A DNA stretch of 64,000 nt, taken from contig JAPTOF010000006.1 of NCBI GenBank assembly GCA_028554755.1, positions 3,590,501 to 3,654,500 on the forward strand, read 5' to 3'. Source of the stretch: Cordia subcordata. Taxonomy: Eukaryota; Streptophyta; Magnoliopsida; Boraginales; Cordiaceae. The notes under the pieces are model-generated. The model had not been told where the DNA came from. It worked only from the letters and a program-made list of their open reading frames with translations, and did no database searches. The position numbers and the translations under genes are program-made. Shown here one piece after another: positions 1 through 12,671 of the stretch (its first letter is position 1; the number at the start of each line of letters is the position of its first letter).

Positions 1-485
1 TGAGTTATCTCTATAGGATTATAAGCTTTCAAAAGCTTCGATGTTGATTGAAATGATGGGTTTGGTATCATAATTCAGAATCAGCCATGGCCCGTTTTTG
101 TTGAACCGTAGTCATAGCCTGATAGTTTGAAGTAATTGTGCTGGTAAACTTTGACGGAAATTGAGAACTGATGAAAAGGAGAAGTATACTGCATCAGAGT
201 TTATCGAGTTAAACTGCATATTGAAAAGTAAAATGGATAAAAGATTTGTGATAATGTTTTAAGAAACCAAAAATGAAGAAAGCTTCTGTCAGCTGAATAG
301 AGCCTAGGCTGTTCTGCAATATAAATTAAAATGCAGCAGCTGCATTTTGTAATGTAGGCATTCTGGTAATTGTGTTCTGACCCACTTCTCTTCTTATATT
401 GTTCTCCAGATGAATTATTTCAGTTTGAGACTTGCTCCATGGCAGTATTTAATCCCTCTTTGCATATGGTTCAAGATTGCACCAT

Positions 486-523
<38 letters not shown>

Positions 524-875
524 ACGCAAACACATGCATGCATGCATAGACACATGTGTGTGTGTGTGTGTGAGACAAGTGTCTTTATTTTGTACTCAGA
601 CGGCATTATTTGTTCATTTGTTCTCAGCAATGAATTTTGTGCCTCCTATATTAGTCAAAGCTCAATCAGATGCATTTGTGATGCACATTATATTATCTTC
701 ATTGTGGCTGGAAAGTTTTCTGTAACCTGAGAGTGCTGAATATTTGCACTCTTTTGGCTAGTCTAGTCTTGGACATCAAGTCTGGAATTGTAACAAATAC
801 GGACCTGCAAGAATGGGTTGTTCATTTTACTGATTTCTGTGTTTTGCTTAATCTTAAATAAAATTTTATCTGCAG
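1..875 (+). other. Probable intron of the RING-CH-like gene
   Basis: This stretch precedes a good 3' splice site (pyrimidine-rich tract then TGCAG ending at 875) and no convincing exon is visible in it. It holds a CT microsatellite and a GT microsatellite around 487-572. I infer it is intron of the gene whose last exon follows; an unrecognised short exon is not excluded. Confidence 0.5.
487..572. repeat. CT and GT microsatellites
   Basis: An uninterrupted (CT)n run at about 487-516 is followed by a (GT)n run at about 554-572. Short open frames across it (Leu/Ser and Cys/Val repeats) are products of the repeat and not genes. Confidence 0.9.
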
Positions 876-1092
876 AACGTGTGAGATCTGTGGATCAATT
901 GCACGAAATGTTGCCGGAGTAACTGAAGCAGAGTTGTCAGAGGATGATGATGCCGCTGCACACAACACCAGAGCACACCAAGCTGAGACGCGAAATTTCT
1001 GGCAAGGGCATCGATTTCTCAATTTCCTGCTTGCTTGTATGGTGTTTGCATTTGTTATATCGTGGCTCTTTCACTTCAACGTACCTTCATGA
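876..1092 (+). CDS. RING-CH-like zinc-finger membrane protein, last exon (partial)
   Basis: Only the terminal exon is in the window. Reading from 877 (base 876 completes a codon from the previous exon) it encodes about 71 residues beginning T-C-E-I-C-G-S, the final Cys pair of a RING-CH/RINGv-type zinc finger. An acidic linker follows (S-E-D-D-D), then W-Q-G-H-R-F-L-N-F, then one hydrophobic segment (about 18 residues, LLACMVFAFVISWLF) before a TGA at 1090. This C-terminal layout matches the plant 'RING/FYVE/PHD zinc finger superfamily' proteins, likely membrane-anchored E3 ligases. That function is inferred from family resemblance, since the main zinc-binding part lies upstream of the window. 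The 3' splice site (TGCAG at 871-875) and open frame support the exon. Other overlapping frames here are shadows. Confidence 0.75.
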
Positions 1093-2399
1093 GAACGTAA
1101 CAAGCAAACGCACCTATGGAGGTAAAGCAGACAAATATTCCAGTCTCTGAGCAACATTATGTTTTTGGTTAGCTCTTCGGCATTTCTTCCACGTTCCTCA
1201 ACAGAAATGCGACACATTGCACATGTGGTTTATGTATTAGCTCGGGGACAGGTGGGGTTTGTTGTATCTGTTGTTGTATTGTGATTCATTCTTCATTCTA
1301 GTTTGTTAATCTCCACTCTAGAGATTAGGTCAAGCGCCGTTGGGCAGTTCTGCTTGTACATTGTCTCTCTTATGTATTCTTCACCATTTCTCTTGGTGTC
1401 TAGTAAAATGTCACTTGAAAATTGTGTGCTAAACCCCGCTGAGTTTATCTAAAATTCCTCGTATTACTGTATGCTTTTTATGGGGGCATTGGCTGTTTAC
1501 GAGGAGCCACACGATGTATGTATCATCTACGTTATTTGTTATTTGAGATTGATTTTTTTTTTGCCCTAAAGGAGGCCTAAGATGGTTGAGAACCGATTTT
1601 TCTCAGATAGGTCACACCTTTTCTATCAGCATCCAATAGACTTTGAAGTTGCCTAAGCACGTCTGAAACGTTGCAAAAACTAGTAGGCTTCTTGACCCCG
1701 TAATTTACAAGCCAATCACCCGAAAACTAGCTTATTTATAAATGCATCTGATTCTGAAATTTCTTTTATCGTAGAAAGTTCATGGATAATCTCCCGAAAA
1801 GGGTCTTAATGAGTTAATCCTCAGAAGAAGGCCATATATCAAACTGACGATGGCCATTAAATTTGTCTCGATCGTGAATAGATCCAAATCAAAGGATTCC
1901 GTCATAGGCAAACCCTCTCCCAAGGAAATGACTTCAACACAAGAACAATTTGTGTCGGGGCATCGGATAGTCCAAACACACTCATACACGGGTGGACTTT
2001 ACATTTCTTTATACAACTAAACATTGAAACTTTGTTTTCCGTTACTATTTTTGCCGAAATACCTCAATCTTGATTGGTCACTTTCCTCTTTTTTTTACAA
2101 AACAAAATTATTATTTTTCTAAGCTGTTGGGTGAGCCAAGCATCTGATCAGAGATCTCATACTCATTTATTTTTCACTTTAGTTTAAAAAAAAAGAAGAA
2201 AAAAAAAAACTTGAAGATTTGTTTTGGTTGATTTAGTCTGAAATCGGAATATTATCTACAACCACGAATCTAAATATCTATCTATAGTATATTTGATACG
2301 AACAACTTTAAATGCAACAAAAAGTTGGATATCTAGTTTGCCTTCTACTTAATATTTTAGTACCATGCATGTTCCTCGTCATGCATTCTTGTTTCTTCA
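1093..2399. other. 3' UTR and intergenic DNA
   Basis: The first few hundred bases are probably the 3' UTR of the RING-CH-like gene. No clear poly(A) signal could be fixed. The rest is AT-rich intergenic sequence with homopurine and poly-T tracts near 2160-2210. I see no gene. Confidence 0.5.
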
Positions 2400-2800
2400 G
2401 GGGCTGTTTGGATTGAGAGGAATGGGGGGAAAGGAAAGGAAAGGGAGGGATTTTGGTATTCAATCCCTTGTTTGTTTTGAAGGTATTGGGAGAGGGAGAA
2501 TTTTGAAAGGAAAAACAAAATCCCCTCAAATCTTTTAGTTTCAATCCTTCCAAATTGGAATAAAATAGAGGGAAAGGATTCTTGAAATCCTTTACTCTCA
2601 ATCTTTTACATATAAAATTTATCCCTTCCTACCATTTCCTTTCTAACCAAATACAAGATACTCATAATCCTTTATGTTCTTTTTCCCTGCAAAAAAACTC
2701 TAATCCAAACATGAATTACCTATTTCCTCTTCTTTCTTTTATAATCCTTTCCCTTCCTTTTCTTTATTAAAATTTTCCCCTCCAATCCAAACACACCCTT
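2400..2800. mobile_element. MITE-like foldback element, ~400 bp
   Basis: The left end (GGGCTGTTTGGATTGAGAGG) and the reverse complement of the right end (GGGTGTGTTTGGATTGGAGG) are near-identical. The left half is G/A-rich and the right half C/T-rich, so the whole unit folds back. No open frame. A clean target-site duplication was not found, so the superfamily is not assigned. Confidence 0.65.
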
Positions 2801-5660
2801 ATTGTCTGCAAGCCTCAACTGCCCAACATAATGTTTGGACATGAAATTTCAGGAGCGGGGTCAAGATAATTGTATAAATAAAAATTTCCACTGAAGGTGA
2901 GATCACGATTTTTCAGTTTCAAAATACCTATAAAAATACACGAAATATCAAAATATATAATTTTAACTCGCTCCTCTTAAGATCAATAAGGACTAGAAAA
3001 TGAGTTAAATGTCTCATTTTTATAAAGAAATAACCAAAATATTATATTTTTTAAGTTAATGTGTAAAATAGTACAAAACTCAACTTCAAAATTTTAAAAC
3101 TCGAAAATGTTATGAACTTCGAGTTTTGCATCTTGATTGTTTTTCTTAAAAAGTGGGGCATTTACCAGTATAGACTACAACTTCGTTAATTGTTGAATGG
3201 CAATATGCCAGGTAATCACTTTTTTTTCTTTCGTCTTCTACTTTTTCTCGGTCAATAACCATCATTTTTTAAATTCGATGCTGCCTCAACCAAAAGGGGA
3301 AAAAAATAGTTTATGCTTGACCAAAAAAAAAAAAAAAAAATAGTTTGTGCATTAAAGGCGCCCAAATTTGCGGAGCAATTGGCCTTCGCGAGAGTCGTCT
3401 TTTTATAGCTGAAAGCTTTCAGGACGCGATGCACTTTAAAGCTAATTAATTGTGTGAATGTCACTTTTGGAAAAATTCAACTACTGCGTTTTTATATCAG
3501 TAGCTGTTTTCAATCTTGACTAATGTAGTTCGAATAGTTCTTTTTCCAATTAAAAACACACAACAATCTTATCAACAACTTTCGAAAGTGCAAATATTTT
3601 AAATTATTCTTAAATTATTTCATAATTATTAATTTCTCAAATAACATTATACAATTAGAAGAAAATCTAAATAAAAGCCAAACCTGAATATTTGCTTCTT
3701 TGTTATCCATCCATTATTGGGCATAGGAAGCCACATGGGTATGCCATGTGAGTGATGATTCAGAAAAGAGATAAAGACTAGTGGTGATGTTTGTTATGTC
3801 TTTTGTTTTAATTTGACACAAAGGAAACAAAGCACACGTGGATAGTGTTATCTCTCATACATTGTATTTGCTGATATGTCGTATGATTTTTTGTAGATCA
3901 CACGATGCTGTATTCTTAGTTGTCTTGACATGCAAGTTCAACATATTTGTTAGCTTAATTAGCTACTTACTAGTAACATATCACTAAGAACTAATTTAAT
4001 TATATCAGTTTATTTACAAAAAAAGGATTATTATCTCATATGTATAATCTAGTTTCTCAAAAATACTTAAATATATTTAATTTACTGAGTGGATATCAGG
4101 AACATGAGACAACCCAAAAAAGAAAAGGAAAAAAAAAATCAGGAGCATGAATGATAAAATGATGGATTGATTAATTATTTGACGTACAAAAAGGAAATAG
4201 TTGGAGAAGACCAGCATTCTCAATATATCAATAGTGAAGATTCTTATTGCGTGACAGTACACTAGAAGCAAGGTTTAAGTCACGTCACCATAAACCTAAT
4301 TAATTAACTTTTGAGTGTTTCACAAAGCATTAAGGGAACTTGCCATTGCTAAGATACAAAACTTTTCAGGTTTGTTTGATGATTTAAATTTGAACTACAA
4401 AAGTCATCTAAAATAGAAATGATTTGATTAACTGGTGAGTTAGGTTTAAAGTCTTAATAACTTTTTTTCTTATCATAATAATAGTAACTTGATACTCATA
4501 TACTTTTACATCAATCTAACATGCAAAATTTCAATAAATACTTCTATCCTCTAGCTAAACAATTATAACTAAACTGACAACTATAATATAACAATTATAC
4601 AGCTATCACTTACTGAAGCATCCATAAACTATCCAAAAAGTTTAATAGTATCAACAACGGCCAAAATTAGCCTTATCCAAACAAAAAGAAAAAGAACTTT
4701 AACCGATTTGGACGAGATCTAGTTTGAATTGGTTTACCTTCTAAGCATGCGTTTACATTATCTTTTTCTGCTATCGTTTAATGTAACAGCCAGTCCAACA
4801 TGTAGGTCCAAAACCGAAATCTAAAATAATAGGAGCCTGCAATTTGCCTCTGTTCAGATTCTATTTTCAAGAAATTGAACAATAATCTTAATAATTTTAA
4901 CTATTTGTTTCTCAATCATTTCTAACATTTCTGGACTCAACATACAGAAACTAACCAAAAATGTATAAAAAACTCACAAGAACGTGCATGACATTATTGA
5001 AGACTTTGTTAAGCAACAAAATAAGAGCTTTCATTAAAATCTCAAGGTGCATAAAACGCAATCGAATAATGAGAATATAAATCTTAATAATCATTTCGTG
5101 TCTAGGAATAAAAATCTCCAGCTTACCACGAAGAGCACGAATCAGATTGAGTGTCGTCGCGATTATCCAAATATTTTTAGTTTGGAAGAGAAAACTGTCG
5201 GTCTCATGCAATGGCTCCAGCCAACAACATGCGGCCGACAAATTTAATATTAATCTAAAGATTCTTTATCTTAATCTCCACTTTTAACATTATAATTTTA
5301 ATTACCGTTATCTAGCTATGAGCAACAAATTAAATAAAAAAAAGGTTTAACAAGAGGATTAAGATTCTCTCATATCAACCGTTGGCGTTTTTATCCAAAT
5401 GTATTTGAAACTCGATAGAGGATAATAGAGCTATATAAATAATATTGATATAATTCGACCCGCCTAACATATTCTAAGGACGGGTCCTGGTGACCTCTAA
5501 GATGTGGACCTCCCACCAGAAAGCTCAGGACGGAAGGTCCTAGGGATTTAACCTTAGCAAGTTGAAGAAAGACTCCTAGTTAAATTATGTTATTCCAAAA
5601 GCTTATTTGGATAAGGACAAGGCTAACGTAATCTTAGAAGCTTGGAGGAGTCCTGCTTAA
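2801..5660. other. AT-rich intergenic region
   Basis: No open frame with recognisable protein content, no RNA gene and no clear repeat structure beyond poly-A/T runs. Nothing further can be supported. Confidence 0.5.
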
Positions 5661-5779
5661 GAGCCTGTTTGGAAGTATTTATTTTGGTGTTTATCAGAAG
5701 CTACAGTAAAAAGCATCACTTGCACGTTTTTTTACCGTACTTGTTGATAAGCACCAAATAAATACTCTCAAATAGCCTA
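5661..5779. mobile_element. Short foldback MITE, ~119 bp
   Basis: The two halves are imperfect inverted copies for ~50 bp each. The left arm starts GAGCCTGTTTGGAAGTATTT and the right arm, reverse-complemented, starts AGGCTATTTGAGAGTATTT; both continue through GGTG(T/C)TTATCA to a TACAGTAAAAA / TACGGTAAAAA core. It is almost all stem. No confident target-site duplication. Confidence 0.65.
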
Positions 5780-6884
5780 TAAATCCAAAGAGCTCTTGTT
5801 AGAAAATTAGGACACACAACACATACTCACGCAATAGAATTAAAGTACGAGTAACGAGAAAAGAATACGCACAATTAAAAATGATTCAGCCCTCTTACCA
5901 CAACTAAAATTTTGACTCTCATTAAAACTCTTTCCTAATTTTAATATGAATTTGAGCTTAGCACTTAAGCCATAACCCAACGGCTCTTTTTAGCTATCTA
6001 ACTTTGTAGCTCGGATACTTTTTTGCTGACTTGAGCATAGTTTTGAAATTATTAGTAACTAAGGAGAGTTGGTAATAGAAATTGTTTATACGCCATTAGC
6101 ACTTCATAATATAATTTTTGGAACTCATATAATCTAATGATACATAAAATTTGCTAATTTCAATTTTTTTTTCCTTTCACTTGAGAAAATAGTTCTGTTA
6201 ACAACATAGACAAGTTCAGAATTAAAGGGCCTAAAAACCTAGACATTAGTTACATATTCCAATTTCTTTTTTTTTTTCCTCCAGAAGATGAGGAAGTAAA
6301 TACACCATAATCTTCAAGTGTTCCATGTGACATTGTGCAAAGACCAAATTGAAACAATAACAGAATGATGATCAACCAGTGTTTAATAAATCACCAATTA
6401 TTTTCAGATGATTGGATTTCCTTGATCTCAAACTCATTGATTCAAGATTCATTGTATTCCCTTCTATATATTATTATTATTATACTCCCTAAATAATCTT
6501 CAAATATCCAACAATTTACAAAACACTTGAAAGACAAAAATTTTCCCTTAGACTTTAGCAAAAGGATAAAAGAGAATATATAAATATAAATAGAAGGCAG
6601 ATTGGGAGCGTGCGGCCACGACATTGAAAATTTAGTAGGCACGTTGGGTGGCGGCCCACGGTCGGTTGGTTTATGTTTATGTCATTCACCCGCTTCCACA
6701 CTCTCCCTTTCAATCCAAGTCTCTCTCCCTTTCGCCCTCCAGCTCTCTTTACTACTTTAATTCTTCTGTTTGACAAAAGTTTCATTTGTGTACAGTAATC
6801 GCATTATAGCGGGTATAGTTTAGTCTACCCAAAACTTCTTTTTCTGTTGTTTCTGTTCAATTCATAGCATAATCTTGATCCAAA
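5780..6884. other. Intergenic region and upstream region of the DUF620 gene
   Basis: AT-rich. The last ~200 bases before the start codon at 6885 become CT-rich (about 6690-6760), a pattern common near plant transcription starts. A TATATAAATA stretch near 6578 is a possible but distant TATA box. No other feature seen. Confidence 0.4.
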
Positions 6885-9129
6885 ATGAGGACCTTGTGCC
6901 CGAATCTTGATAGAGAAGATGGGCTCGAGACTGTGCTCGAGGTGCCCATTCCTGAAGAAATGTTTGGTGCTGCTGCTACCAAGAATCATAACAAGTTGTC
7001 ATGGCAGAGATGGATGAGATCACATGGTGACAAGTCTCTGGTTTCTTCTCGCTTTGGAGACAAGAGCACAGAGATGCAACTCTTGCTCGGCGTTGTCGGG
7101 GCTCCATTGATTCCTCTCCCCATTCGCAATCATCATTCGTTCAATGGGGACATCCAAGGCCATCCCATTGTAAGTCATCATCATGTTCCCTAAGCACACC
7201 CCCTTTTAAGTGTTTGAGTACTACGAATGAGAATTTGAATTCTCTGGTAACATTTTATTTACGAATTAAATTTACCATGCAGGAGGCTTCCATGGCTAAA
7301 TACATAGTGCAGCAGTACGTTGCGGCTGCGGGAGGAGATTACGCCCTGAACGCCATCGATAGCATGTACGCGATGGGAAAGGTGAAGATGGCAACGACGG
7401 AAGTGATGTCTGGTGATGGTCTGATGAGTGTGGGATGCAACAGTTTTGGGATGATGAAGATGAAGAATGTGAGATCGCATGGGTCTGGAGAGATGGGAGG
7501 GTTTGTGCTGTGGCAGAAGACGCCTGATTTGTGGAGCTTGGAGCTTGTGGTTTCGGGTTGCAAGATAGGTGTTGGCTGCGATGGCAAGATGGCCTGGAGA
7601 CAGACTCCATGGCATCACTCCCATGCTTCTCGTGGCCCTGCCAGGCCCCTTCGTCGTTCCTTACAGGTATTTTTCCTGACCTATATCGAGTACAAGGTTA
7701 TTATTAAAGCAATAATAACAAAGAAATGAAATACTTTGAACTAATTATATTAGTTCTTTTTAGTAAGGAGCTATTCTAGACAATTAAATTCATTGCAAAA
7801 CTACAAATCCTTTGGGAAAGAGATACTCCAAGTCGAGATTTTTAGTTTATGATTCAGAAACTCAGTTGATAAGAAGAAATTATATTCTAGATAACATTGT
7901 TTCTAGTGAAACACTATGTTCTCTCTAGAGAGGGAGAGAGAAATTTAGTTCAATTTTTTTGGTTCTTAAATGGTGGCAATTAGGCAATTAGGGAGCCAAT
8001 TAAGTCAATAAAATTATTTACGGTTCTTTTTGACTAGTGAAAAAAGAGAACCTTAAGACGACCCTGAATTCCAAGCTGACATCTCGATTAGTTTTTGTCC
8101 AATCTCTTAATTGTCAAATTCCCATGTGCGCCACCACTCACACTTTTGTCTGCCTAGTCAAATATAACGAGGCTTCCACTTAGCGTCTATTTACGTGCAC
8201 TAAAGTCTTTTAATATGGATCAAGAAGTCAACACCCCAAACAAAAGTGGATTATTCTATATTTTTGTCACTGGACTTAATTGATTTTTAATTTAAAAATA
8301 TTCTAAAAACATGTTAAATTTTAAAAGACATAGTAGGCACCCACTAATCCAATCTGTATATAGATCGGTCCATATTTTGAAAGATGTAAAGTATATATAT
8401 TAAATTTAACCTATTAAAAAAATCATCTTTTTGTTCATAAAAGTTGAAGTTACTGATCAAAGTTATTTATCTATGTAACAGGGTCTTGATCCAAGGTCAA
8501 CAGCCAATCTGTTCTCCAATTCCATCTGCATAGGTGAGAAGACCATCAATGGAGAAGACTGTTTCGTGCTGAAGCTCGAAGCAGATTCTCCAGTCCTGAA
8601 ATCCAGGAGCAGCACCAATGTAGAGGTAATCAGGCACGCCATCTGGGGCTACTTCAGCCAGAGAACTGGCCTCCTTGTCCAGCTTGAAGATTCTCATCTT
8701 CTCAGAATAAAATCCCCTGGAAATGATGAAGTCTTCTGGGAGACAACAATGGAGTCATCCATCCAAGATTATCGAACCATCGATGGCGTCAACATTGCAC
8801 ACGCCGGTAGAACATCTGTTTCACTGATTCGATACGGCGAAGATGATGAAGGCCATACCAGGACACGGATGGACGAGGTTTGGAGTATTGAAGAAGTAGA
8901 CTTTAATGTTAAGGGCTTATCCACAGACTTCTTCTTGCCTCCTGCTGACATAAAGAGAGATGAAGAAGCAGGTGATGTTGCTGCCCCAACTAAAGATCTG
9001 AAAGATTCAGGGGTGTCATTTAAAATCCGGGCTAATCCTTCGAGGTTTAATGCCGTAAAAAGTGTTGCTAAAGTTGCAGCCATTGATGAAGATGCTCTGG
9101 GAACAGTCCATGAAGATGAAGACTTGTAA
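6885..9129 (+). CDS. DUF620 family protein, three exons, intact
   Basis: Exons inferred at 6885-7169, 7283-7666 and 8482-9129, all phase 0 at junctions with GT-AG borders (GTAAGT; GCAG; GTATTT; ACAG), giving 438 residues. The N-terminus MRTLCPNLDREDGLETVLEV followed by PIPEEMF is the hallmark of this plant family. Exon 2 carries the conserved WQRWMRS...SRFG-type N-terminal context into E-A-S-M-A-K-Y-I-V-Q-Q-Y and the G-D-Y-A-L-N block. Exon 3 carries G-L-D-P-R-S-T-A-N-L-F, the I-G-E-K-T-I-N-G-E-D-C-F block, and the closing VDFNVKGLSTDFFLPP with an acidic tail. The family is widespread in land plants and its biochemical role is not established; I assign none. Full length and no breaks. It is unrelated to the flanking clusters and acts as a single-copy border gene in this window. 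Confidence 0.9.
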
Positions 9130-9557
9130 TATGCGTTGTATATCAAATGTGGTCAATTTTGTACATAGAGTACCACAGTTCAGTCATTTATACATACATA
9201 TTGACTAGGTGATTTAGCTACTCAACCTGCGTGTTGATTGTTGAGTTTATTTCATGACTAGTCTCTGATGTCATTTTTATAAATTGACATCTTCTGTATC
9301 CCCTTCCCCCCATCATTGCACGATTGCTTAGGTCACGATCAAAGGTGTTAGAGACGATGATTGTGTTAGATTTGATGGACATTTTGGTTTTGGACAATAA
9401 ATGTACAAAACTTTTTATTTAATGACGAGGAAAACAAAATATCACATTACAAAATAACCAATTCAGCACTCTTCAACGCAGCATCACTCGGACACGCTTT
9501 TTATATTCCAGAAACAAAAGATTACAATTATTACAGTTTATTATCTAAAACAAGAAC
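9130..9557. other. Convergent 3' flanks of the DUF620 gene and HSP-A
   Basis: The right part (about 9236-9550) is the 3' flank of HSP-A. It is repeated with moderate divergence in the 3' flanks of HSP-C (about 15505-15870) and HSP-F (about 24260-24500), recognisable by the shared string GACAAT(A/G)AATGTACAAA. No gene. Confidence 0.7.
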
Positions 9558-10037
9558 TTAACCAGAAATCTCAATGGCCTTAACCTCAGGCTTCTTCACT
9601 TCCGCCTTAGGCACGGTCACAGTGAGCACACCGTTTTCCATGCTGGCCTTAACTTGATCCATTTTAGCATTCTCTGGCAGCCTGAATCTACGCAAGAACT
9701 TGCCGCTGCTCCTTTCCATGCGGTGCCACTTGTCGTTCTTCTCTTCGTGTTCTCTGCTTCTCTCTCCGCTTATCTGAAGGACTCTGTCTTCTTCAACCTC
9801 AACTTTCACTTCTTCCTTCCTCAGCCCCGGAAGGTCAGCCTTGAAGACGTGAGCTTCAGGTGTCTCTTTCCAATCAATGCGTGCACTTGCAAATGCAGAT
9901 GTTTCACTGGTCGAGCTGGGAACATTCGCTAGAGTGCTCGAGAAAGGAAAGCCCTGAAAAGGATCCCAAATGTCCGAAGAAAACGGATCGAAGATGTTGC
10001 TTCGTCGATCGCCGAAGATGCTTGGAATTAGCGACAT
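9558..10037 (-). CDS. HSP-A: class I cytosolic small heat shock protein (159 aa)
   Basis: Intronless, complete 159-residue frame of the usual length for plant class I sHSPs. It starts [19 protein letters not shown], the class I N-terminal signature. An alpha-crystallin domain runs from about residue 51 to 143, with the conserved FKADLPGL and GVLTVTVP blocks. The C-terminal I-x-I motif (IEI, about residues 155-157) normally docks into neighbouring subunits for 12-mer assembly. Family role: ATP-independent holdase that binds unfolding proteins in cytosol during heat stress. Its promoter (10153-10282) has an HSE and TATA box. It forms a head-to-head pair with HSP-B about 2.6 kb away. GLRKEE replaces the GLKKEE of the other copies. 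No damage seen. Confidence 0.95.
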   Translation of the reverse strand: MSLIPSIFGDRRSNIFDPFSSDIWDPFQGFPFSSTLANVPSSTSETSAFASARIDWKETPEAHVFKADLPGLRKEEVKVEVEEDRVLQISGERSREHEEKNDKWHRMERSSGKFLRRFRLPENAKMDQVKASMENGVLTVTVPKAEVKKPEVKAIEISG

Positions 10038-10152
10038 GATGCTGATAAGTTTCCTTGATTAATTGCTGTAGAGTGATATTTAGAGAATTAATATTTTGAA
10101 TGCTTTAACTGAAATCTCCACTGCGAATGAAAAGGTGAAAACTTGATTATGT

Positions 10153-10282
10153 TATTTATAGGCCTGGAAGAACGGGGTCTAGCATTTTCAGGGATTTTCT
10201 AGACGAATTTCTGATGAATGACGCATTGAATCTCGTCGTTAAAGAGACGAACTTTTTCTTCTGAAAGCTTCTACAAGGTTCT
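10153..10282 (-). promoter_or_regulatory. HSP-A promoter: HSE and TATA box
   Basis: On the minus strand five contiguous pentamers at 10258-10282 read AGAAC-CTTGT-AGAAG-CTTTC-AGAAG, fitting the alternating nGAAn/nTTCn heat shock element with three perfect GAA units. A TATAAATA box lies at 10153-10160, about 115 bases before the ATG. The same arrangement occurs at HSP-C and HSP-I. Heat induction by HSF is the expected mode. Confidence 0.8.
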
Positions 10283-12361
10283 CTCCATGTCTGTGGTCCT
10301 GGCGCCTACTTTACGTACCCGGAAAGTTTTATGGGCACTGGACCCAATTTTGGGTTCTCCAGCCTCTAATTTTATACTTCTTCTAATTCTTTTGCCTTAA
10401 ATGTTTATTTTTTTGTAGATTACAACAAATCCAACTATTTAATTAAAATATTAATCTTAGTTAAGAAAATAATCCTGTTTCTCATTTTCTTTCACTCTCT
10501 CGCCCACGACATTAGACAATCTTTCTTCTATTACTCCCACTCTTTTCGTCAATTTCTCGACATCCTAAGTTTCAATTTCTTCAAGTTGCCCGCTAAAGCT
10601 TTTTTTTTTCCTCAATATATATCCAAGTCAAGAAGAATAAAAACTTAAATATGAGAAACACCAATTCAAATTTGATGACCTATTTGATTTTGAGTTCGTT
10701 ACAGATGTTATAGTTTTTGTTATATTTCTTCGATTGTTTTTGTGATCTAATGTTGCTTTTGTTTAATTAAGTCCCATTTGATTTTGCTGTAAATTACAAA
10801 CATAAAAGGGCTTTTTTTTTTGGGCGAAATAAAATATTTCATTGATTTTTAGAATTTATAGTAGTTTTTTTTTTTTTTTTTTTAAAGAAGAAGATGGCAT
10901 GAGATAAAAAGTTAGGATAAAATGTAAATAAAGAAAGGATGCTGATTCATTTAATTTCAATGGTGACTCTATATGATTTTTCCCTTTTATTGTCACATAA
11001 GAGATTTAATTAAGAGAGATTGAAATTTGAAGTTACATTTTTAGGGCAAACTACCCGTCTCCTCTGTCCTCTCCTCAAAGTGGGTTGTACTCGTGGTCTT
11101 GTGAGGATTTCACATAGCACAACGCACAACATAGAAACTATGTATTTAATTGACAAGTATAATCCTTACTTTAGCTAATTTAGCGACCAAAAATAAATAA
11201 TTCAAGAGTTTGAATATTGTAAGATATGAAACTAACGGTTTAAAATCAATACAATATATGAAAAAATTAACATTTTACACACTATTAAATAATAGTGTTA
11301 GTTTTTTCCTTACGTAGCAGTATTGTTTTTAAAATCTTAAATAGCATTTTATTTTCTTTCATAACTCAAGTGAATTTTCTTGCATGGCAATCCAACTCTT
11401 ATGTAACATAGATACACAAACTTATAAATTATAAACTATTATGTGTGTGCACATCTACAAATATTGAAATTTTTTATTGGCTATATAAATGTAAATTGAT
11501 CTACATTTTTATTTCTCTTAATAATATAAAAAAAACTATATATATTTAAAATTTAAGAATATAAATTAATTATACATTTTAAGTACCAAAAAAATAGAGA
11601 AAAATTAATAAATAACAATGTACTAAGAAAAAGAACTTGTAAACATATGCTCATTTTAGAAACTAGAAATTGTAATTTGTGAAACATATGCTCATTCTAG
11701 AAACCAAAAATTGTTATTTGATGACACATATACACCTTAAAAATCTTGACATTAAGAAAAGTTTACCTAAGCTATGAATGAAAAATGAAAGTCCACATAA
11801 TATTTTTTTAAAAAAAAGATATATAAGCAAAGAATTAATACCGTTACTTAATAGCTTGTAAAACGTCATTTTTTTATAAGTTCAAGCCTTTTATTAAAAA
11901 TTTTAAAATTCAGGTCTTTAATTTCATATTTTGCAAAATCTAAACTCTAAAACTATTATTTTTCCCTTAGCGACTTGATAAGAATTCTAATTAACCCGTC
12001 TTTTGAGTTTTGACCAACAATGAGCCTTTTGATTTCCGTGGGTCCATCACAATGTAGTCCAATAAACATCCGAATTTTCAGCAAACCAAATTAAAAGTTT
12101 GTACAATTATTCCATACCCAAAAAAGTATTAAAAAAAAGGGAAAAGGAATTTTAAAGGCGTTGATTTTTTTTTTTTGTGTGAAAATCAATTTCAAATTAA
12201 TACAACGAAATACAAATGGGGTTTATCTAGTACGAGGAGCTGTCTTCTTAGCAACATGCCAATTGATCTTTCCATCATTGTCCTCTTGAAAAAAAAAAAA
12301 AAAAAGATCTCCTGGTCAGATTTTTTCGGTCAGGAATATCATTAAAGGAAAAGAAGATTAC
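10283..12361. other. Intergenic region between divergent HSP-A and HSP-B
   Basis: AT-rich with several poly-T/A runs (for example about 10864-10884). Parts of 10380-11150 match the corresponding region upstream of HSP-C (about 16640-17350), including the CCCGCTAAA and AATTAAG(T/A)C landmarks, so it belongs to the duplicated head-to-head unit. No gene seen. Confidence 0.6.
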
Positions 12362-12554
12362 AGAAGACTCTAGAACTCTCGATTAAGATCTTTGCAGGAT
12401 ACTAGAAGGGTGTACTACTCCATGGGGTGGCAGATGTCACTTGTCAATATCAGAATTATGGTAGCCAATTTGTAGAACTTTTCTATGTCCACATGGTAAT
12501 CATTATCCAGCAATATCATGAATCTCCTAGAAAAATCTTCCCCTCGCTATATGA
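12362..12554 (+). promoter_or_regulatory. HSP-B promoter: HSE and TATA box
   Basis: Pentamers at 12362-12381 read AGAAG-ACTCT-AGAAC-TCTCG, an HSE with two perfect GAA units and degenerate TTC units. A CTAGAAAAATCTTCCCC block lies just upstream of a TATATGA box (about 12548-12554). This second promoter type is shared with HSP-D, HSP-E and HSP-F and differs from the HSP-A/C/G/I type. Confidence 0.7.
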
Positions 12555-12671
12555 AATCCCTCAACCTAAGATCGTGAGCACATCAGAAAATCGACTCATA
12601 GCTTGCTGCCTTTCTCAACAACTCACTCAGCAAAATTTCTAACTCATCAGAAACAATTACATTCAACAAAG

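Noticed and set aside
410..730. Small protein over the CT/GT microsatellites
   Set aside because: Translation is a Leu/Ser and Cys/Val repeat from simple sequence; no gene signals.
5440..5560. Possible LTR or TRIM-like sequence around GACCCGCCTAACATATTC
   Set aside because: No paired repeat, primer site or target duplication could be found in the window.
7259..7624. Minus-strand frames opposite DUF620 exon 2
   Set aside because: Shadow frames; the sense strand gives the conserved family sequence with good splice sites.
12603..12671. N-terminal extensions of HSP-B, HSP-D, HSP-E and HSP-G
   Set aside because: The extra residues vary in length and sequence between copies and cover leader DNA. 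The shared MSLIPS start fits the class I family.
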